Shown: piece by piece, positions 54,022 through 64,000 of the stretch
Layout: every line of letters starts with the position of its first letter
How positions within the stretch are numbered: the first letter of the stretch is position 1
Source: Paracoccaceae bacterium
Lineage (GTDB): Bacteria > Pseudomonadota > Alphaproteobacteria > Rhodobacterales > Rhodobacteraceae
NCBI GenBank assembly: GCA_017510335.1
Contig: JAFWNM010000039.1
Location: forward strand, 1-64,000
Direction of reading: 5' to 3'
Length of the DNA stretch: 64,000 nucleotides
Made by a program: the position numbers and the translations under genes
The notes under the pieces: model-generated
The model's database searches: none
Seen by the model: the letters and a program-made list of their open reading frames with translations, nothing else
Told to the model about the DNA's origin: nothing

Positions 54022-54426
54022 ATGACACTGAACCTGCACCCGCTTTTGACCACAACATTGGCAATCCAGCTTCATACCGCCAGCGCGCTGGTTGCAATAA
54101 TCGTCACATTGCTGATTTTCACGCGCCCACGGGGGTCAGGCGCACACCGCGTCCTTGGCTGGATATGGGTTTGTGCCATGTTGGGTGTCGCCATCACCAG
54201 CTTTGGCATTTCGCGCGATGGCCCGGTCTGGGGGTATGGGTGGATACATCTGCTCTCTGCCTGGGTGATTGCGGGCATTATTTATGCGATTATCCAGATC
54301 AGGCGCGGGCGCGTCGCACGCCACCGCGGCATGATGCTGGGCATCGTCTGGGGCGGGCTGGTCATCGCAGGTGCCTTCACCCTGGCGCCCGGCCGCATCA
54401 TGCACGCGGTTCTCCTCGGGGGCTAG
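54022..54426 (+). CDS. DUF2306 family membrane protein
   Basis: 134 residues with four membrane segments. His18 (QLHTASALVAI), His42 (AHRVLGWIW) and later HRGMM carry the histidines conserved in this family, whose function is unknown. Short relatives of this type are often found alone. It lies between the LytTR regulator (divergent) and folD (convergent, 49 bases away). Confidence 0.78.
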   Translation: MTLNLHPLLTTTLAIQLHTASALVAIIVTLLIFTRPRGSGAHRVLGWIWVCAMLGVAITSFGISRDGPVWGYGWIHLLSAWVIAGIIYAIIQIRRGRVARHRGMMLGIVWGGLVIAGAFTLAPGRIMHAVLLGG

Positions 54427-54475
54427 CGCATGTTCAGGAAGCTCAGAACCGGTCCCTGATTCTGGGCAGCATGGC

Positions 54476-55366
54476 CTATGCAGTCAACCCTTCAGGTTCC
54501 GCCAACCCTGTGGCACGACATGCCGCCGTCACTGTATTGGCCAGCAAACATGCAATGGTCATGGGTCCAACGCCCCCCGGCACCGGGGTGATTGCCCCGG
54601 CAACGGCGGCGGCGCTGTCGAAATGCACATCCCCCACCAGTTTGGTGCGCCCTTCGCGCTCCACACGGTTAATGCCCACATCAATGACCGTCGCCCCCGG
54701 TTTGATCCAGTCCCCCGGTATCATTTCTGCGCGCCCCACTGCTGCAACCAGAATATCAGCGCTGCGGCACATGGCAGGCAGATCTTTCGTGCGCGAATGG
54801 GCAATGGTGACAGTGCAACTGTCCCCCAACAAAAGCTGCGCCATGGGCTTGCCCACAATATTGGACCGCCCCACGACCACAGCGTGCATGCCCGACAAAT
54901 CGCCGTGATGCTCGCGCAGCATCATCAGACAGCCCAGTGGCGTGCAGGGCACCATGCTTTTCTGTCCGGTTCCCAACAGCCCGACATTGGAAATGTGGAA
55001 CCCGTCCACATCCTTGGCGGGATCAATCGCATTGATAACCAGATCAGAATCCAGATGCGCCGGAAGCGGCAATTGCACAAGAATGCCATGCACCTGCGGG
55101 TCGTGGTTCAGGCGGTCAATCACCCCAAGCAATTCCGCTTCCGATATATCATCCGCCAGCTTGTGCTCGTAGGAGTTCATGCCCACTTCAACAGTCTGCT
55201 TACCCTTGGAGCGAACATAAACCTGGCTTGCAGGATCTTCGCCCACCAAAACCACCGCCAGTCCGGGCGTCAGGTCGTGATCTGCCTTCAGGCGCGCGAC
55301 ATGTGCCGCCACCCGCGCGCGCACCCGCGCCGCAAATTCCTTACCATCGATAACAGCTGCGCTCAT
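54476..55366 (-). CDS. folD: Methylene-tetrahydrofolate dehydrogenase/cyclohydrolase
   Basis: 296 residues. YVRSK at 50-54 supplies the catalytic Tyr and Lys; [10 protein letters not shown] and [11 protein letters not shown] follow, and [17 protein letters not shown] is the NADP site. It interconverts methylene-, methenyl- and formyl-tetrahydrofolate. It is transcribed 144 bases after fhs, with a hairpin between. Confidence 0.97.
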   Translation of the reverse strand: MSAAVIDGKEFAARVRARVAAHVARLKADHDLTPGLAVVLVGEDPASQVYVRSKGKQTVEVGMNSYEHKLADDISEAELLGVIDRLNHDPQVHGILVQLPLPAHLDSDLVINAIDPAKDVDGFHISNVGLLGTGQKSMVPCTPLGCLMMLREHHGDLSGMHAVVVGRSNIVGKPMAQLLLGDSCTVTIAHSRTKDLPAMCRSADILVAAVGRAEMIPGDWIKPGATVIDVGINRVEREGRTKLVGDVHFDSAAAVAGAITPVPGGVGPMTIACLLANTVTAACRATGLAEPEGLTA

Positions 55367-55463
55367 GTCTTGATCCTTCTTTCAGTTTTCCCCGAAACGC
55401 CTGTCTCAAGGGGCGGGTTATCCGTTTGCAGATGGGCCTGTAGGGGATGGTGGGCGGGGCGAT

Positions 55464-55480
55464 GCGCCCGGAACGGGCGC
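55464..55480. other. Hairpin between fhs and folD
   Basis: GCGCCCG-GAA-CGGGCGC is a perfect 7-bp stem. It lies 30 bases after the fhs stop with no T-tract. It may act as an mRNA end or processing signal. Confidence 0.5.
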
Positions 55481-55510
55481 GAGCGTCCGACCATCATCCC
55501 CCCTCAGCGC

Positions 55511-57187
<1,677 letters not shown>

Positions 57188-57351
57188 GTCTCTCTCTTCC
57201 CTGCGGTCGTTTGTCGCTGCTGCGACAGCTATAACGGTGCCCTGCCGGATACACAGCCGCGATTGCGACATTTTCGGCACCGGAAACGCCTTTCATATTT
57301 CCGATTGGAAACCAAAGGCCATGAGCGGGAAACCTGCGCCGCCCAAAGAAA

Positions 57352-57378
57352 AAGGCACGGGGGCCTGCCCCGTGCCTT
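57352..57378 (-). terminator. Intrinsic terminator after the nuclease gene
   Basis: A perfect 11-bp stem (AAGGCACGGGG with CCCCGTGCCTT) has a 5-base loop. On the minus strand TTTCTTTGGG follows directly. It lies 24 bases after the stop codon. Confidence 0.85.
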
Positions 57379-57402
57379 CTTAATCATCGTTTGTTTGAGA
57401 AC

Positions 57403-57930
57403 TCAATCTGACATGACATCTGGGGGCGTCGCCTCGTCAGAGATCAGAAGACACCACGGAACTTCAGTGGAGTCCGTTTCCCACGCGACCGCCAAACCCC
57501 TATCCAGCAACTCCTTGCTAAGACTCAACCAACGATCAGAGCGGAAGCGCTGGATATCTGCAAGCATTCTACCAGACCAAACATCGTATTGAACATCCTT
57601 CAGCCTGATGCTTGTTCCAACGGGATAAAGGCGCTCAACTTGCTGCTTTGCACGTAAACCCCACTCCTGCTCTTTCTCACATGCTGCTCCCCGAATTTCA
57701 GGCGCATCGATACCACGAACTCTTATTGAGTAGTGAGCAATCAATCCAGGCCATAGGGCTACTACTGCTTCCACAGTATCACCATCAATCACCCGGACCA
57801 CTTCTGCCGTATAGGGGCCTTCAAAAACAGTCGTTCGACTTCTAACGTCCAATTCGGATGCCGAAGCAAAGCTGAATGAAGCAATCAAGCTGATCACAGC
57901 ACCACAAGAAAAGAGTTTCAAGCGCATCAT
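57403..57930 (-). CDS. Secreted thermonuclease-like protein (SNase domain)
   Basis: 175 residues from MMRLKLFSCG with GGAAGGAAAGC upstream. A signal peptide ends near FASAS. SNase motifs are VVRVIDGDTVEAVV, IRVRGIDAPEIRG and GRMLADIQ, giving the Asp, Arg and Glu residues of the metal and phosphate site. Its codon use is visibly less GC-rich in third positions than its neighbours, suggesting later acquisition. It is placed between fhs and asd with its own terminator. The biological substrate is unknown. Confidence 0.85.
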   Translation of the reverse strand: MMRLKLFSCGAVISLIASFSFASASELDVRSRTTVFEGPYTAEVVRVIDGDTVEAVVALWPGLIAHYSIRVRGIDAPEIRGAACEKEQEWGLRAKQQVERLYPVGTSIRLKDVQYDVWSGRMLADIQRFRSDRWLSLSKELLDRGLAVAWETDSTEVPWCLLISDEATPPDVMSD

Positions 57931-57963
57931 GCAAGCTTTCCTTCCGATTGACAAACTAAAGCT

Positions 57964-58986
57964 TCACCCCTTTTTCAGGCAGCGGTTCCCCAGCACTTCG
58001 GCAATCTGGACCGCGTTCAGGGCCGCGCCCTTGCGCAGGTTGTCGGACACACACCACAGGTTCAGCCCGTTATCGATGGTCGAATCCTGACGGATGCGGC
58101 TGATATAGGTCGCATAGTCGCCCACACATTCCACCGGCGTCATGTAGCCGCCGGCCTCGCGCTTGTCGATCACCAGAATGCCGGGCGCTTCGCGCAGGAT
58201 CTCGCGCGCCTCGTCCTCGTCCAGAAAATCCTCGAATTCGATATTGATGGATTCCGAATGCCCCACGAAAACCGGCACGCGCACACATGTCGCCGTGACC
58301 TTGATTTTGGGGTCGATGATTTTCTTGGTTTCGACGACCATTTTCCATTCTTCCTTGGTCGACCCGTCTTCCATGAACACATCGATATGGGGAATGACAT
58401 TGAACGCGATCTGTTTGGGATACACTTTCGGGGCCACTTCCTGACCAGGGACATAGACGCCCTTGGTCTGGTTCCACAGTTCGTCAATGGCGTCCTTGCC
58501 CGACCCGGACACTGACTGATAGGTGCTGACCACAACACGCTTGATGCGCGCACGGTCATGCAGCGGTTTGAGGGCAACAACCATCTGTGCGGTCGAACAG
58601 TTGGGGTTGGCGATGATGTTTTTCTTGGTGTAGCCGTCCACGGCTTCCGCGTTCACTTCCGGCACCACCAACGGCACGTCGGGATCATAGCGATACAGCG
58701 ACGAATTATCGATGACCACACAGCCCGCCTTGGCCGCGATGGGGGCGTATTTCTTGGTTGCGTCGGACCCGATGGCAAACAGCGCCATATCCCAGCCCGT
58801 GAAATCGAACTGTTCGATGTCCTGACATTTCAAAGTTCGGTCGCCAAAGCTGATTTCAGTGCCCTGAGAACGGCGTGACGCCAGCGCCACGATCTCATCC
58901 ACCGGAAACTCGCGTTCGGCGAGGATATTCAGCATTTCGCGGCCCACATTGCCCGTGGCACCCGCAACGACGACTTTATAGCCCAT
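57964..58986 (-). CDS. asd: Aspartate-semialdehyde dehydrogenase
   Basis: 340 residues from MGYKVVVAGA with AAGGAGG nine bases upstream. The NADP site is AGATGNVGREML, the nucleophile Cys130 in IANPNCSTAQMV, and YQSVSGSGKDAIDEL follows. It forms aspartate semialdehyde for lysine, threonine and methionine synthesis and for cell wall diaminopimelate. It is divergent from the urease operon across a 294-base AT-rich region. Confidence 0.97.
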   Translation of the reverse strand: MGYKVVVAGATGNVGREMLNILAEREFPVDEIVALASRRSQGTEISFGDRTLKCQDIEQFDFTGWDMALFAIGSDATKKYAPIAAKAGCVVIDNSSLYRYDPDVPLVVPEVNAEAVDGYTKKNIIANPNCSTAQMVVALKPLHDRARIKRVVVSTYQSVSGSGKDAIDELWNQTKGVYVPGQEVAPKVYPKQIAFNVIPHIDVFMEDGSTKEEWKMVVETKKIIDPKIKVTATCVRVPVFVGHSESINIEFEDFLDEDEAREILREAPGILVIDKREAGGYMTPVECVGDYATYISRIRQDSTIDNGLNLWCVSDNLRKGAALNAVQIAEVLGNRCLKKG

Positions 58987-59132
58987 TTCGGCCTCCTTGA
59001 AATCAAGTGAGGGGGGCATACCGCATCCTTGGCCAAAGGTGAAGGGGCGCTGACATGTCGCGCGCCGTGCATGGCCCGTATTCGGCCTGTCCGGCGCCCG
59101 GCCCCAAAGGTGCCATAGCGTCAAATTTCACA

Positions 59133-59175
59133 ATCGCACAAAATAACTGCATATCGCACATTAATTAATCACGCA
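59133..59175. promoter_or_regulatory. Direct repeats ATCGCACA 20 bp apart in the asd/ureD divergent region
   Basis: ATCGCACA occurs at 59133-59140 and 59153-59160, exactly 20 bp apart (two helical turns), with a related ATCACGCA at 59168-59175 and TTAATTAA between. The region is AT-rich for this genome. It is probably a binding site for a regulator of ure or asd. The regulator is unknown. Confidence 0.5.
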
Positions 59176-59280
59176 TTGGCGCAAATCATAGCAAGTGTGC
59201 ACATTCCACAGCCCTGCACGCGGCGGGGCTGGATTGCGCCCCTGCGGCCTTGTTAGCGACAACCCAAACAAGAGGTGCGC

Positions 59281-60090
59281 ATGATCCCGCTAAAACTGCC
59301 CGACCCCCACCAGCGCAGCAAGGGCATTGCCCGTGCCAGCTTCATGGCGCGGGGCGGGCGAACAGTGCTGGACCAGCTTTTCCAGCAAGGGTCCGGCAAA
59401 CTGATCTTGCTGCCCGGGCCGGAACTGGTGTTTCTGAACACTTCTGGCGGGTTGACGGGCGGGGACAGGTTGTCGCTGAATATTACCCTTGGCACAGATT
59501 GCCGCCTGACAGCCACGACCCAGACCGCAGAACGCGCCTATCGCAGCACATCAGGGGCGGCGCATGTGGATATCGCGCTGCAAGTGGGCGATGGCGCGCA
59601 TCTGGACTGGCTGCCACAAGAAACCATCCTGTTTGATGCCGCGCAATTGCGGCGGCGCACCATTGTCACCCTTGGGGCGGGCGCAAGTTGCCTGATGGCC
59701 GAAACTGTGGTTCTGGGGCGCGCTGCCATGGGCGAACAGGTCACCGCGCTGGATTTCCACGACTGGCGGCTGGTGCAGCAAGGCGACACCCCCTGCCATG
59801 CCGAAGCGCTGGCGCTGGATGCCGCGCGCCTGAACAGCCGTGCTGCAGGTTTGGCGGGCATGCGCGCGTTTGCCACGCTTGTTCTGGTGGGCGATGGCGC
59901 GGCCGACAAGCTGGCGCTGGCACGCGCCGCCCTGCACCCCGACCCCGATGTAAACGCCGCCGCATCCGCGCTGCCGGGGCGGTTGGTCGTGCGCCTGATG
60001 GCGCGTGACAACTGGCCGTTGCGCAAACAGATGGTGCGCCTGTTGCAGGCGCTGCGCCCTTCCGCCCTTCCCCGTGTCTGGCAAATGTGA
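59281..60090 (+). CDS. ureD: Urease accessory protein UreD
   Basis: 269 residues from the ATG after CAAGAGGTGCGC; a GTG six bases upstream is an alternative. UreD features are FLNTSGGLTGGDRLSLNITL, TTQTAERAYRS and LDWLPQETILFDAA. With UreF and UreG it forms the complex that delivers nickel to the apo-urease. It is the first gene of the operon; ureA follows ten bases later. Confidence 0.95.
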   Translation: MIPLKLPDPHQRSKGIARASFMARGGRTVLDQLFQQGSGKLILLPGPELVFLNTSGGLTGGDRLSLNITLGTDCRLTATTQTAERAYRSTSGAAHVDIALQVGDGAHLDWLPQETILFDAAQLRRRTIVTLGAGASCLMAETVVLGRAAMGEQVTALDFHDWRLVQQGDTPCHAEALALDAARLNSRAAGLAGMRAFATLVLVGDGAADKLALARAALHPDPDVNAAASALPGRLVVRLMARDNWPLRKQMVRLLQALRPSALPRVWQM

Positions 60091-60100
60091 GTGAATCGTC

Positions 60101-60418
60101 ATGAACCTGAACCCTCGTGAAAAAGACAAGCTTCTGGTGGCACTGGCTGCCATGGTCGCGCGCAACCGGCTGGCGCGCGGGGTGAAGCTGAACCACCCCG
60201 AAGCCATCGCGCTGATCACGGATTATGTCGTCGAAGGGGCGCGCGACGGGCGCAGCGTGGCCGACCTGATGCAGGCAGGCGCGCATGTCATCACCGCTGA
60301 TCAATGCATGGACGGCATTCCATCCATGATCCATTCCGTGCAGGTCGAAGCCACGTTTCCCGATGGCACGAAGCTGGTCACTGTTCACCACCCTATCCGC
60401 GAAAAGGCAAGCGCATGA
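60101..60418 (+). CDS. ureA: Urease gamma subunit
   Basis: 105 residues. [20 protein letters not shown] and [20 protein letters not shown] are the family blocks; [25 protein letters not shown] closes it. The length is slightly over the usual 100 because of a short C-terminal tail (REKASA). It is a structural part of the urease trimer. It overlaps ureB by four bases. Confidence 0.97.
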   Translation: MNLNPREKDKLLVALAAMVARNRLARGVKLNHPEAIALITDYVVEGARDGRSVADLMQAGAHVITADQCMDGIPSMIHSVQVEATFPDGTKLVTVHHPIREKASA

Positions 60419-60720
60419 TCCCCGGAGAGATTTTTACCCCTGATGGCGAATTGGACGTGAACGCGGGCCAGCCGGTCACTGTGCTGATGGTGGCCAATAC
60501 CGGCGACCGCCCCATTCAGGTTGGCAGCCATTTCCATTTCGCCGAGGCCAATGCCGGCCTTGATTTCGACCGCGCTGCCGCACGCGGGCTGCGGCTGGAC
60601 ATTCCCGCAGGAACGGCCGTGCGCTTTGAACCGGGCCAGCGGCGCGATGTGTCGCTGGTGCCCTATGGCGGGGCGCGCGTGGTTTACGGGTTCAATGCCA
60701 AGGTTATGGGGGCGCTGTAA
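60415..60720 (+). CDS. ureB: Urease beta subunit
   Basis: 101 residues from [18 protein letters not shown] with [21 protein letters not shown] and [16 protein letters not shown], all standard UreB motifs. It is a separate subunit, as in most bacteria, not fused to UreA as in Helicobacter. Its stop codon is directly followed by the ureC start. Confidence 0.97.
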   Translation: MIPGEIFTPDGELDVNAGQPVTVLMVANTGDRPIQVGSHFHFAEANAGLDFDRAAARGLRLDIPAGTAVRFEPGQRRDVSLVPYGGARVVYGFNAKVMGAL

Positions 60721-62466
60721 ATGTCATACAAGATCACACGCGCAGCCTATGCCGACATGTATGGCCCCACTGTGGGCGACAAGGTGCGGCTGGGCGACAC
60801 CGATTTGATCATTGAAGTGGAACGCGACATTATCGCAGAACGCTCTGGCAGCGGGACTGGCCCCAATGCCCTGTACTACGGCGAAGAAGTCAAGTTCGGC
60901 GGCGGCAAGGTCATCCGCGACGGGATGGGCCAGTCGCAACTGACGCGCGCACAGGGGGCCATGGACACGGTCATCACCAACGCGCTGATCGTGGATTACA
61001 CGGGCATCATCAAGGCCGATGTGGGCCTGCGCGGCGGGCGGATTGCCAAGATCGGCAAGGCCGGAAACCCCGACACCCAACCCGGTGTTGATGTCATCAT
61101 CGGGCCGGGCACCGAAATCATCGCGGGCGAAGGCAAGATCCTGACCGCTGGCGGGTTTGATGCGCATATCCATTTCATCTGCCCGCAACAGATTGACGAT
61201 GCGCTGCATTCGGGCCTGACCACCATGCTGGGCGGCGGCACCGGCCCCGCACATGGCACGCTGGCCACCACCTGCACCCCCGGCCCGTGGCATCTGGGGC
61301 GCATGATGCAAGCCGCGGATGCATTTCCCATGAACCTGGCCTTCGCGGGCAAGGGCAATGCCAGCCTGCCCGATGCGTTGCATGAACAGGTGCGCGCAGG
61401 CGCAGCAGCCCTGAAACTGCACGAAGATTGGGGCACCACCCCCGCCGCCATTGATTGCTGCCTGTCCGTGGCTGAGGAAACCGATATTCAGGTGATGATC
61501 CACACCGATACACTCAATGAATCGGGGTTTGTGGAAAACACGCTTGCCGCCATCAAGGGCCGCACCATCCACGCCTTCCATACCGAAGGGGCCGGCGGCG
61601 GCCATGCGCCCGACATTATCAAGGTGGTCAGCAGCCAGAACATTCTGCCCAGCTCCACCAACCCGACCATGCCTTACACGGTCAACACCATCGAAGAACA
61701 TCTGGACATGCTGATGGTGTGCCACCATCTGGACCGCAAGGTGCCCGAGGATGTGGCTTTTGCCGAATCCCGCATCCGGCGCGAAACCATCGCGGCCGAA
61801 GATATCTTGCATGACATGGGCGCGTTTTCCGTTATTTCGTCCGACAGTCAGGCCATGGGCCGCGTGGGCGAAGTGATCACGCGCACATGGCAGACCGCCC
61901 ACAAAATGAAACAGCAACGCGGGCGGCTGGCAGAAGAAACCGGCAATAACGACAATTTCCGCGTGCGTCGCTATATTGCGAAATACACGATCAACCCCGC
62001 CATTGTGCATGGCCTGTCGCGCCATATCGGCAGCGTGGAAGAAGGCAAACGCGCCGATCTGGTGCTGTGGTCACCCGCGTTTTTCGGCGCGAAGCCTGAA
62101 ATGGTGCTGTTGGGCGGGTCCATTGTCGTGGCCCAAATGGGCGACCCGAACGCGTCCATCCCTGTGCAGCCCATGCATTCGCGGCCCATGTTCGGCGCGT
62201 TCGGGCGTGCGGTCGAACGCTCTGCCGTGGTGTTTGTGTCGCAAGCAGGCCAGTCGGCGGGCATTGGTGCGGAACTGGGACTAGCGAAAACCACGCTTGC
62301 GGTGGAAAACTGCCGCGGCATTGCCAAGGCCGACATGCGCCTGAACAGCGCGACCCCCCATATAGATGTGGACCCCGAAACCTATGAAGTGCGCGCAGAC
62401 GGCGTGTTGCTGACCTGCGAACCGGCCACCGAACTGCCCCTTGCCCAGCGCTATTTCTTGTTCTGA
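60721..62466 (+). CDS. ureC: Urease alpha (catalytic) subunit with 12-residue insertion
   Basis: 581 residues. Nickel ligands and active-site residues by motif are His149 and His151 (DAHIHFICP), carbamylated Lys232 (ALKLHEDWG), His261 (MIHTDTLNE), His287 (TEGAGGGH), catalytic His335 (CHHLD) and Asp375 (SSDSQAMGR). All are conserved. Compared with typical UreC (about 567-572 residues), an extra segment lies at about residues 37-51 ([15 protein letters not shown]) before [11 protein letters not shown]. It hydrolyses urea to ammonia and carbamate. Confidence 0.97.
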   Translation: MSYKITRAAYADMYGPTVGDKVRLGDTDLIIEVERDIIAERSGSGTGPNALYYGEEVKFGGGKVIRDGMGQSQLTRAQGAMDTVITNALIVDYTGIIKADVGLRGGRIAKIGKAGNPDTQPGVDVIIGPGTEIIAGEGKILTAGGFDAHIHFICPQQIDDALHSGLTTMLGGGTGPAHGTLATTCTPGPWHLGRMMQAADAFPMNLAFAGKGNASLPDALHEQVRAGAAALKLHEDWGTTPAAIDCCLSVAEETDIQVMIHTDTLNESGFVENTLAAIKGRTIHAFHTEGAGGGHAPDIIKVVSSQNILPSSTNPTMPYTVNTIEEHLDMLMVCHHLDRKVPEDVAFAESRIRRETIAAEDILHDMGAFSVISSDSQAMGRVGEVITRTWQTAHKMKQQRGRLAEETGNNDNFRVRRYIAKYTINPAIVHGLSRHIGSVEEGKRADLVLWSPAFFGAKPEMVLLGGSIVVAQMGDPNASIPVQPMHSRPMFGAFGRAVERSAVVFVSQAGQSAGIGAELGLAKTTLAVENCRGIAKADMRLNSATPHIDVDPETYEVRADGVLLTCEPATELPLAQRYFLF

Positions 62467-62621
62467 TGCCCATGTTTCATGCAGCTTTGGCGCAGCACTG
62501 CAACAGTTGCGCAGAAAATGCCGCGTCGCAGCATAGCGCACGCAGTGTTCATAAGGATTTTACGACCCGCTGTGATACTCCCTGTTGGTGGGAGGAGTGT
62601 TTCTACCTGACGGAGGGTGAA

Positions 62622-62855
62622 ATGCGACAACGACCGGCAAATTCCAACCTTAGCCCGCACCAATCCCGGCGGCTGGACTGTTTTCTGGCCGCAACGGGGT
62701 TTGGCTGCAACCCGTCCCTTGGACGCAGCGCGCGCGAAGCCGAATTCGCCCGCCTTGACCGCCTGCCTGATGGCGCGCTTGCCTCAATGGGCCTGTCCCG
62801 GCGCGGGCTTGCGGCCCATGTTTACCGCGATATTTTCCACACAGGTGCAAAATGA
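62622..62855 (+). CDS. Small DUF1127-like protein inserted between ureC and ureE
   Basis: 77 residues from MRQRPANSNL, preceded by a strong GGAGGGTGAA. The C-terminal half (EFARLDRLPDGALASMGLSRRGLAAHVYRDIF without the last residues) resembles DUF1127 segments, which have L-S-D-x-x-L-x-D-I-G-L-x-R; here Gly-Ala-Leu-Ala-Ser-Met-Gly. No nickel-binding residues stand out. It follows a 155-base gap and overlaps ureE by four bases, so it belongs to the operon. Function unknown; DUF1127 relation is tentative. Confidence 0.65.
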   Translation: MRQRPANSNLSPHQSRRLDCFLAATGFGCNPSLGRSAREAEFARLDRLPDGALASMGLSRRGLAAHVYRDIFHTGAK

Positions 62856-63388
62856 CCGATCTGCCCCCCCTGAACCGGCTTCTGAAAACCCGCCCCGACC
62901 GTTGCGACGGGGCGGTTATTCTGGATTATGACGCCCGCATGATCCGGCGCAAACGCCTGACCACCGCCGAAGGGCGCGGCTTCATGGTCAACCTGCCCGA
63001 AGTCACCAATCTGGATGCCTATTGGGGGTTCGAGTTGACAGACGGCACCACGCTGGAAATCGTCGCCGCCGATGAACCCCTGGTCGAGGTGACGGGCGAC
63101 CTGCCCCGTCTGGCCTGGCATATCGGCAACCGCCACACCCCCTGCCAGATCGGCGCAACGCGCCTGCTGATCCGCCGCGATCATGTGATCGAATCCATGT
63201 TGCAACATCTTGGCGCGGGCCTGCGCCCCGTCAGTGGCCCCTTCACGCCCGAAGGGGGCGCTTATGGTCATGGCCGCACCATGGGCCATGACCACGGGCC
63301 TGATTCCGGCCACAGCCACAGCCATAGCCACAGCCATAGCCACGGGCACACTGCCCACGGACATGGCCACCACCACCCCCACGCCTGA
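62852..63388 (+). CDS. ureE: Urease accessory protein UreE, nickel metallochaperone
   Basis: 178 residues. The N-terminal domain (RKRLTTAEGRGFMVNLPEV) and the metal-binding domain (LAWHIGNRHTPCQIGATRLLI) are standard, with His of the HIGNRH motif. The C-terminal tail from about residue 139 is very rich in His (HSHSHSHSHSHGHTAHGHGHHHPH), so it could store several nickel ions. It hands nickel to the UreDFG complex. Confidence 0.95.
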   Translation: MTDLPPLNRLLKTRPDRCDGAVILDYDARMIRRKRLTTAEGRGFMVNLPEVTNLDAYWGFELTDGTTLEIVAADEPLVEVTGDLPRLAWHIGNRHTPCQIGATRLLIRRDHVIESMLQHLGAGLRPVSGPFTPEGGAYGHGRTMGHDHGPDSGHSHSHSHSHSHGHTAHGHGHHHPHA

Positions 63389-63391
63389 CCC

Positions 63392-64000
63392 ATGCTGACC
63401 CCTGCCGCGCTGACCCTTGTGCAATGGCTGTCCCCGGCATTTCCGACCGGCGCCTTCGCCTATAGCCACGGGTTGGAACAGGTCATTGCCGATGGCGGCG
63501 TGCAGGATGCAGCCAGCCTGCAGGACTGGCTGGCCGATATGGTGCAATTCGGGACCGGCTGGCAGGATGCCATTCTGATGGCCCATGCGTTGCGCGACGG
63601 GGCCGATATGGGCGCGCTGGACGCGCTTTGCACAGCGCTGCAACCTTGCGCCGAACGCCTGCAAGAAGCGCGCGAACAAGGCGCGGCCTTCGCACGCACG
63701 CTTGGCACCATGACCGGCACGCCGCTTCCCGCGCGCGCCCTGCCGCTGGCGGTGGCTGAAGCGGCCCGCCCGCTGGACCTGCCCAGCACCGATGTGATTG
63801 CCCTGTATCTTCAGGCGTTTGTCAGTAACCTTGTCACCATGGGCGTGAAACATATTCCCTTGGGGCAAAGTGCGGGCCAGAAGGTGCTGGCCAATCTGCT
63901 GCCGGTCATCGTATCAATTGCCAGCCGTGCCGAAACGGCAGAACTGGACGCATTGGCGAATTCCTGCCTTGCCGCCGATCTGGCCGCGATGCACCATGAA
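63392..64000 (+). CDS. ureF: Urease accessory protein UreF, cut by the window end
   Basis: 203 residues are visible, starting MLTPAALTLVQWLSPAFPTGAFAYSHGLE, the UreF N-terminus; no stop is reached at 64000. The sequence continues with QAFVSNLVTMGVKHIPLGQSAGQ, the conserved C-terminal helix region. It activates urease with UreD and UreG. ureG is expected next but is not in the window. Confidence 0.95.
   Translation, partial: MLTPAALTLVQWLSPAFPTGAFAYSHGLEQVIADGGVQDAASLQDWLADMVQFGTGWQDAILMAHALRDGADMGALDALCTALQPCAERLQEAREQGAAFARTLGTMTGTPLPARALPLAVAEAARPLDLPSTDVIALYLQAFVSNLVTMGVKHIPLGQSAGQKVLANLLPVIVSIASRAETAELDALANSCLAADLAAMHHE

Noticed and set aside
59160-59190. A sigma-54 promoter before ureD (TTGGCGCAAATCATAGCAA)
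   Set aside because: The distance between GG and GC is 11 bases rather than the required 10, and the flanking consensus is poor.
60724-62025. 433-codon open frame on minus, opposite ureC
   Set aside because: Antisense shadow of ureC; Gly/His/Ala-rich with no motif.
62570-62600. Possible CcsR-type (cuckoo) small RNA near the DUF1127-like gene
   Set aside because: Such RNAs carry CCTCCTCCC loops on the transcribed strand near DUF1127 genes; here the strand reads GGGAGGAG, the complement, and only a 5-bp stem exists.
63318-63386. A short tandem repeat (CACAGCCATAGC-like) as a possible repeat array
   Set aside because: It is the coding sequence for the His-rich tail of UreE.

Overview
The window (about 60% GC by eye) reads as chromosomal DNA of a member of the Rhodobacteraceae (Alphaproteobacteria). 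The main reasons are a complete RcGTA-type gene transfer agent (GTA) cluster in the canonical order, a BcsA whose catalytic motifs fall at the same residue numbers as in Rhodobacter sphaeroides BcsA, a PHA module of phaR-phaP-phaC/phaZ type, and a ureDABC-EF operon. The genus cannot be fixed from sequence alone. No tRNA, rRNA, CRISPR array, insertion sequence or integrase was seen.

Layout. (1) 55-14241, minus strand: GTA structural genes gp15 back to gp1 (tail tip, peptidase, baseplate, tape measure, tail, connector, capsid, protease, portal, terminase). (2) 14600-18097, minus: SLC13-type permease, YmdB-like phosphoesterase, small lipoprotein; then moaA on plus. (3) 19376-23435, minus: potF-potG-potH-potI putrescine importer with an intrinsic terminator between potF and potG. 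(4) 23634-26319, minus: quinone oxidoreductase, class IV aminotransferase, COQ9-like protein; then rpsU on plus. (5) 26871-34953, plus: a HisPJQM-like polar amino acid/amine importer followed by two glutamine synthetase-like ligases, a class I amidotransferase and a PuuB-like oxidase, the enzyme set of the gamma-glutamyl polyamine pathway. (6) 34954-39425: PHA module. (7) 39907-47784, minus: cellulose operon bcsN-bcsA-bcsB-bcsZ-TPR protein. (8) 48226-49880, minus: an HPF/RaiA-like gene broken by an in-frame amber codon, folA and thyA. (9) 50010-54426: glyoxalase-fold protein, ExeA-like ATPase, sugar transferase, rhomboid protease, membrane LytTR regulator, DUF2306 protein. (10) 54476-58986, minus: folD and fhs (one-carbon metabolism), a lower-GC nuclease gene, and asd. 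(11) 59281-64000, plus: urease operon, cut off in ureF by the window end.

Functional themes. Nitrogen scavenging recurs: putrescine uptake (Pot), a second amine or amino acid importer fused to a gamma-glutamylation pathway, and urease. Surface polymers recur too: cellulose, a priming sugar transferase with an ExeA-like ATPase. Folate and one-carbon enzymes (folA, thyA, folD, fhs) lie within 9 kb of each other.

The window is mostly well-known core and GTA biology, and I do not see a clear, wholly novel multi-gene system. The points most worth a second look are the amber codon in the RaiA-like gene, a 12-residue insertion in UreC, a three-copy terminator-linked repeat of which one copy sits inside the GTA cluster, a chain of hairpins in the cellulose leader, direct repeats two helical turns apart in the asd/ure intergenic region, and the pairing of a His-type importer with two divergent glutamine synthetase paralogues.
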